Assembly (NCBI GenBank): GCA_946481605.1
Contig: CAMLPA010000093.1
Span: 1 to 10,120, forward strand
From: an uncultured Flavihumibacter sp.
Lineage (GTDB): Bacteria > Bacteroidota > Bacteroidia > Chitinophagales > Chitinophagaceae
DNA: 10,120 nt
Direction: 5' to 3'
This document shows positions 6,861 to 10,120 of this stretch, in pieces. Below the pieces are notes generated by a model. That model had not been told where the DNA came from. It worked only from the letters and a program-made list of their open reading frames with translations, and made no database searches. How positions within the stretch are numbered: position 1 is the stretch's first letter; each line of letters starts with the position of its first letter. The position numbers and the translations under genes are program-made.

Positions 6861-7876
6861 ATGGACAGCGCTCAACAACATTTCCCAGTCATCTTTTACA
6901 GCACCCTTGCCGGGGATGTGAAAATTGAAGTTGTCTTCAATGATGAAACCTTTTGGCTTACTCAAAAGCGAATGGCTGAGTTGTTTGGGGTAAAGGTGCC
7001 GGCAATCAGTAAGCATTTGTCTAATATTTTTGAAACTGGAGAATTGCAGGAGGGGACAGTTGTTTCCATTTTGGAAACAACTGCGGCGGATGGGAAAAAA
7101 TACAAAACTTCATACTACAATCTCGATGCTATTATAGCAATAGGGTATAGGGTCAACAGTTATCAGGCTACACAATTTCGCATTTGGGCTACCCGGACGC
7201 TTCGAGAGTTCATTATCAAAGGGTTTGTACTGGATGATGAGAGACTTAAGCAGGGCAAATACTTTGGCAAAGATTATTTCGATGAACTTTTAGCGCGTAT
7301 TCGTGAAATACGTGCCAGCGAACGACGCTTCTACCTCAAAATAACTGATATCTACGAGCAGTGCAGTATTGATTACAATAAGGATGCTGAACTCACCCAA
7401 ACCTTTTTCAAAACAGTACAGAATAAGTTGCATTTCGCCATATCAGGGAAAACTGCGGCACAAATCATCGCTGAAGGGCAGATGCGGATAAACCCAATAT
7501 GGGCCTGACCACCTGGAAGAATGCCCCTGATGGAAAAGTGTTGAAAACAGATATCGGTATAGCCAAAAACTATCTTATTGAAAAAGAAATTAAAGAGCTC
7601 GAAAGAATTGTGGTCATGTACCTTGATTTTGCAGAACTGCAGGCTTCCCGACAAATACCAATGAAAATGGCGGACTGGATCAGTCGGCTGGATGCCTTTT
7701 TACAGTTTAATGAATACCAGATATTAAAGGATGCCGGTAAAGTAAGTCACGCTGTAGCCATAGAACTTGTTGAAAAAGAATATGAAAAGTTCAGGGTTAT
7801 TCAGGATCATGATTTTGTGAGCGATTTCGAAAAGGAAGCAAAAAGATTGGCTCAAAAACAACATGGGAGAAAATAA
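6861..7876 (+). pseudogene. RhuM-family protein gene, split by a single-base frameshift
   Basis: The RhuM family (named from a Salmonella pathogenicity-island protein) is common beside restriction-modification and other accessory loci; its biochemical role is not established. The first frame (6861-7508, 215 aa) has an N-terminal helix-turn-helix-like region, FWLTQKRMAELFGVKVPAIS (about residues 31-50), then YYNLDAIIAIGYRVNS and ATRTLREFIIKGFVLDD, all typical of the family. It ends in an off-family tail, GQMRINPIWA. The second frame resumes family sequence just upstream of 7499 (RADADKPNMGLTTWKNAPDG) and runs to 7876. Adding one base near 7475 joins them into a 338-aa protein of normal family length. 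No other damage is visible, so this is either a very recent mutation or a sequence error. ATG 6861 is chosen; the in-frame TTG at 6822 lies upstream of the palindrome and presumed promoter. The region is visibly AT-rich compared with its neighbours, which suggests acquisition. Confidence 0.85.
7472..7479 (+). other. Frameshift site in the RhuM-family gene
   Basis: The bases read GCT GAA GGG CAG in the upstream frame. One extra A after GAA gives GCT GAA AGG GCA GAT GCG GAT, which encodes AERADAD, the expected family continuation. The downstream frame has a TGA at 7472-7474 just before the junction. This bounds the missing base to roughly 7472-7479. No long homopolymer or slippery heptamer is present. 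Confidence 0.8.
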
Positions 7877-7900
7877 TTTTTTCGATATAACTATTTTCTC
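7867..7900 (+). repeat. 9-bp inverted repeat spanning the RhuM stop codon
   Basis: GAGAAAATA (7867-7875) and TATTTTCTC (7892-7900) are perfect complements with a 16-base spacer. The left arm covers most of the TAA stop. The stem is AT-rich and is not followed by a T run, so it is at best a weak terminator between two convergent genes. The remaining bases up to 7961 show nothing recognisable. Confidence 0.35.
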
Positions 7901-7961
7901 TTGCACTTCAATTAACCAGTAATCCGCCGGAAGACAACAACCGCAGGGTTGAAATCTACAT

Positions 7962-8945
7962 CTACAGCAGCGCCCCGCGCTGATCTTCCTTCCGCAAAAT
8001 AGTGCGCACAATCAGATCAGCGTGTTCCCTTGAGTTTTCAATGAACCATACATGGGTGTTTAATCCCCCGCACACCACCCCTGCCAGGAAGATGCCCGGC
8101 ACATTCGTTTCCATGGTCTCAGGATTGTAAGCTGGTTGTTTTACCCCATCTTCACTCAGTGCAATACCTGTTTGTTGCAGCAGTGTAAAATCGGGTTGGT
8201 AGCCCGTCATAGCGATCACATAATCGTTGGGGATTTCAACACTTCCTTCCGGTGTATTCAACACCACGTTCTTTTCCTGAATCTCTGCAATGGTACTATG
8301 GAAATAAGCCTTTATGCTGCCTTCAGCGATCCTGTTCTCAATATCAGGTTTGGCCCAGTATTTTACTCTTTTACCGATTTCGCCTTCGCGGATCACCATG
8401 GTCACATGCGCTCCTTTGCGCCAGGTCTCCAAAGCTGCATCCACGGCGGAATTGTTCGCGCCCACGACCAGTACATGCTGAAGGGCATAGAAATGTGGGT
8501 CCTTATAATAGTGTGTTACCTTGGGTAGGTCTTCACCGGGAACATGCATCTGATAGGGAAGATCATAGAAGCCGGTTGCCAGCACCACGTTTTTGGTGTG
8601 GTAGGAATGGTGTTCGGTTGTTACGATGTGGCAATCGTTTTGTTGCCGGATACCTGTTACTTTTTCCCGTAATTGGATGTTCAGCCTGGCGGAAACGGCT
8701 ACTCTGCGGTAATATTCCAGCGCTTCAGGGCGCGTGGGCTTCGCGTTGTTGGATACAAATGGCACACCGCCGATCTCCAGTTTTTCCGAAGTGGAGAAAA
8801 AAGTCATGTTCAGCGGATAATTGTACAGGGAATTGACCAGGCATCCTTTTTCGAGGATCAGGTATTGCAGTCCGGCCGCTTTGGCAGCCAAACCGCAGGC
8901 GAGTCCGATAGGTCCGCCTCCTGCAATTACAACATCGTACAGCAT
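7962..8945 (-). CDS. ypdA: YpdA-family flavoprotein, putative bacillithiol disulfide reductase
   Basis: YpdA (Bdr) enzymes use NADPH and FAD to reduce oxidised bacillithiol, keeping this low-molecular-weight thiol reduced in the cytoplasm. The 327-aa protein resembles the thioredoxin-reductase fold but has no CxxC pair. The FAD-binding GGGPIG is at 9-14. LNMTFFSTSEKLEIGGVPFV (45-64) and KPTRPEALEYYRRV (69-82) are family hallmarks. ATGFYDLP (123-130) precedes the NADPH site VVGANNSAVDAALE (160-173), and the second FAD segment is IFLAGVVCGGLNTHVWFIEN (285-304). The Cys in GGGPCG of the S. aureus enzyme is Ile13 here, with Cys17 nearby. An in-frame TTG at 8951 overlaps the -7 box, so ATG 8945 is the start. 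The gene is convergent with the RhuM gene and divergent from exbB. Family assignment is strong; use of bacillithiol in this organism is inferred, since no bsh genes lie in the window. Confidence 0.9.
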   Translation of the reverse strand: MLYDVVIAGGGPIGLACGLAAKAAGLQYLILEKGCLVNSLYNYPLNMTFFSTSEKLEIGGVPFVSNNAKPTRPEALEYYRRVAVSARLNIQLREKVTGIRQQNDCHIVTTEHHSYHTKNVVLATGFYDLPYQMHVPGEDLPKVTHYYKDPHFYALQHVLVVGANNSAVDAALETWRKGAHVTMVIREGEIGKRVKYWAKPDIENRIAEGSIKAYFHSTIAEIQEKNVVLNTPEGSVEIPNDYVIAMTGYQPDFTLLQQTGIALSEDGVKQPAYNPETMETNVPGIFLAGVVCGGLNTHVWFIENSREHADLIVRTILRKEDQRGALL

Positions 8946-8948
8946 ACG

Positions 8949-8956
8949 CAAATATA
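8949..8956 (-). promoter_or_regulatory. Probable -7 box TATATTTG of ypdA
   Basis: On the minus strand this is an exact TAnnTTTG, ending only 3 bases before ATG 8945. The predicted transcript start coincides with the start codon. No clear -33 TTTG is visible at the standard spacing. Confidence 0.5.
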
Positions 8957-8970
8957 CACTGAAGGAATTT

Positions 8971-9017
8971 GAGTTGTTTTAACTGATTTTCAACTCCTTT
9001 TAACAATTATGTTAGAA
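8971..9017. repeat. Two adjacent inverted repeats in the ypdA-exbB divergent region
   Basis: GAGTTG (8971-8976) and CAACTC (8991-8996) form a 6-bp dyad with a 14-base spacer. Directly after it, TTTTAACA (8998-9005) pairs with TGTTAGAA (9010-9017) as an 8-bp stem with one G-U and a 4-base loop, followed closely by six Ts (9020-9025). They lie between two divergent genes, where a terminator is not needed, so they could be regulator-binding sites or chance AT-rich dyads. The rest of the 144-base region holds only promoter candidates. Confidence 0.3.
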
Positions 9018-9057
9018 AATTTTTTAGGGGTCACGGTCGTTTATAGAGGTGAATCTT

Positions 9058-9065
9058 TACTTTTA
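9058..9065 (+). promoter_or_regulatory. Possible -7 box TACTTTTA of the exbB-exbD operon
   Basis: This is one mismatch from TAnnTTTG, 24 bases before the exbB ATG. It leaves an A-rich leader (CATTAAAAAGAACTGA) of the kind usual before Bacteroidota starts, with no Shine-Dalgarno sequence. Confidence 0.35.
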
Positions 9066-9089
9066 CGGACCAACATTAAAAAGAACTGA

Positions 9090-9800
9090 ATGGGTATTTT
9101 TCTTTTACAGGTGCCTGGCGCCAATACAACGGCTGATACGCTCAGCCAGGTGAATAACGCTGTAACAACCGCGCCGGCCACCAATGAAAGTCTGTTTGAT
9201 ATTCTGTCGAAAGGTGGTGTATTGATGATTCCGCTGGCGCTTTTGCTGGCAGTGGCCATCTATGTGTTTATAGAACGTTTGTTGTTTATCAGCAAGGCAA
9301 CGAAGAGCGATGATAACTTTATGAGTATCATCCGGGACCATATCGTATCTGGAAATGTTTCTGCGGCCAGAAGTCTGACCAAGAATACCAACAGTTCTGT
9401 GGCGCGCATTATTGATAAAGGGATTCAGCGCATCGGCAAACCGATTGATGTGATTGAGAGAAGCATGGAGAATATTGGTCGTCTTGAGCTGTATAAAATG
9501 GAGAAAAACATCGCCATCCTTTCTGTAATTGGTTATATCGCACCATTGTTCGGGTTTCTCGGCACCATTGTGGGGATGTTCCAATTGTTCTATGGCATCG
9601 CTTCCAGCGGCGAATACACGATTTCCACCATTGCGGGCGGTATTTATGTGAAGATGATTTCTTCTGCGGCGGGTCTGATCATTGGACTTGCAGCCTATAT
9701 CGGTTACCGGATACTTTCTTCGCAGATCGATAAGGCCACCAACAAAATGGAAGTGGCGAGCGCCGACTTTATAGACGTATTGCAGGAACCAACCCGTTGA
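9090..9800 (+). CDS. exbB: MotA/TolQ/ExbB-family proton channel protein
   Basis: This is the pore-forming subunit of an inner-membrane proton-driven motor that works with an ExbD/TolR partner to power TonB-dependent transport or Tol-type envelope functions. The 236-aa protein has three predicted membrane helices: about 43-67 (GVLMIPLALLLAVAIYVFIE), 143-169 (ILSVIGYIAPLFGFLGTIVG and onward) and 182-207 (IAGGIYVKMISSAAGLIIGL). A cytoplasmic loop with AARSLTKNTNSSVARIIDKG lies between the first two. TM2 keeps the conserved GTIVGM with Thr159. In TM3 the Glu of E. coli ExbB (GIAEAL) aligns with Val187, and its Thr aligns with Ser192. The N-terminal 40 residues are weakly hydrophobic then Thr/Asn-rich. 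It is followed after 18 bases by exbD, forming an operon. Whether it serves TonB, Tol or another task cannot be decided here, so the symbol is generic. Confidence 0.9.
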   Translation: MGIFLLQVPGANTTADTLSQVNNAVTTAPATNESLFDILSKGGVLMIPLALLLAVAIYVFIERLLFISKATKSDDNFMSIIRDHIVSGNVSAARSLTKNTNSSVARIIDKGIQRIGKPIDVIERSMENIGRLELYKMEKNIAILSVIGYIAPLFGFLGTIVGMFQLFYGIASSGEYTISTIAGGIYVKMISSAAGLIIGLAAYIGYRILSSQIDKATNKMEVASADFIDVLQEPTR

Positions 9801-9818
9801 TCCCATTAAACAGCACGA

Positions 9819-10120
9819 ATGAATTTACGCAGAAAACATAGGGAAGAAGCCGAAGTGCATACCGGACCGCTGAATGATATCCTCTTCATTCTGCTGCTGT
9901 TCTTCCTGATCGTTTCCACGCTGGCCAACCCGAATGTGATCAAACTTTCGCAACCGAAAGCAAAGAGCGATACAAAGGCAAAGCAGACAGTTGTGGTGTC
10001 GATAGATATGGATAAGCAATTCTATGTAGGTACCACAAAGGTGTCGATCGAACAACTGAAGGAAACCCTGTTGCCTATTATTCAGAAAGAAACACAGGAG
10101 CCCTCCATTGTGATCAACGC
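9819..10120 (+). CDS. exbD: ExbD/TolR-family biopolymer transport protein, truncated by the window edge
   Basis: This is the partner of the preceding channel protein. Its single membrane helix carries the Asp that is protonated during motor action. The visible 100 residues start MNLRRKHREEAEVHTGPLND. The helix spans about 19-37 (NDILFILLLFFLIVST) with the key Asp at residue 20, equivalent to the conserved TM Asp of ExbD/TolR. A periplasmic domain follows, with VVVSIDMDKQFYVGTTKVS and KETLLPIIQKE, as expected for the family. About 30-40 C-terminal residues are probably missing beyond 10120. It starts 18 bases after the exbB stop, in the same operon. The N-terminus before the helix is short and basic, consistent with a cytoplasmic tail. 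No stop or frameshift is seen in the visible part. Identification is secure. Confidence 0.9.
   Translation, partial: MNLRRKHREEAEVHTGPLNDILFILLLFFLIVSTLANPNVIKLSQPKAKSDTKAKQTVVVSIDMDKQFYVGTTKVSIEQLKETLLPIIQKETQEPSIVIN

Noticed and set aside
7470..7501. Programmed -1 ribosomal frameshift joining the two RhuM frames
   Set aside because: No slippery heptamer and no clear downstream pseudoknot are visible. A single-base deletion or sequence error explains it more simply.
6703..7961. Prophage, defence island or mobile element around the RhuM gene
   Set aside because: No integrase, transposase, restriction gene, terminal repeat or target duplication is visible. Only a single AT-rich gene lies between core genes.

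Overview
The window looks like chromosomal DNA from a member of the Bacteroidota, most likely the Chitinophagaceae. The protein sequences have the character of that group. Shine-Dalgarno sequences are absent before the starts, and several genes are preceded by the Bacteroidota -7 promoter box TAnnTTTG. Nearly everything is core metabolism or envelope maintenance; the one accessory element is a broken RhuM-family gene. I saw no tRNA, rRNA, CRISPR array, insertion sequence or attachment site.

Layout, left to right. A complete fmt gene (+, 69-1001) encodes methionyl-tRNA formyltransferase. It meets a minus-strand gene tail to tail with only 4 bases between them. The minus-strand block (1006-4794, transcribed right to left) holds three genes: a NamZ/DUF1343 exo-beta-N-acetylmuramidase lipoprotein, an RsmF-like rRNA cytosine-C5 methyltransferase, and a secreted protein with two LysM domains and a C-terminal RlpA-like double-psi beta-barrel. 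The first and last of these fit peptidoglycan turnover and binding. A divergent plus-strand block follows: a SlyD-like FKBP peptidyl-prolyl isomerase and pepT (peptidase T), separated by a long stem-loop that ends in a T run.

Next comes an AT-rich RhuM-family gene (+, 6861-7876). A single missing base near 7475 splits it into two reading frames, and a perfect 8-bp palindrome covers its presumed promoter. After it, on the minus strand, is a YpdA-type bacillithiol disulfide reductase-like flavoprotein (7962-8945). A 144-base divergent intergenic region leads to the start of an exbB-exbD operon (+, 9090 onward), a proton-driven energiser for TonB- or Tol-type outer-membrane work; exbD runs off the end of the window.

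I do not see a clearly new multi-gene system. The observations most worth a second look are: (1) -7 boxes ending only 3-4 bases before the start codon of three genes, implying leaderless or nearly leaderless mRNAs; (2) the frameshifted RhuM gene and its palindromic promoter; (3) the elaborate hairpin between the FKBP gene and pepT; (4) the YpdA homologue with Ile where the staphylococcal enzyme has its key Cys; and (5) an ExbB-type channel whose third membrane helix lacks the usual Glu.
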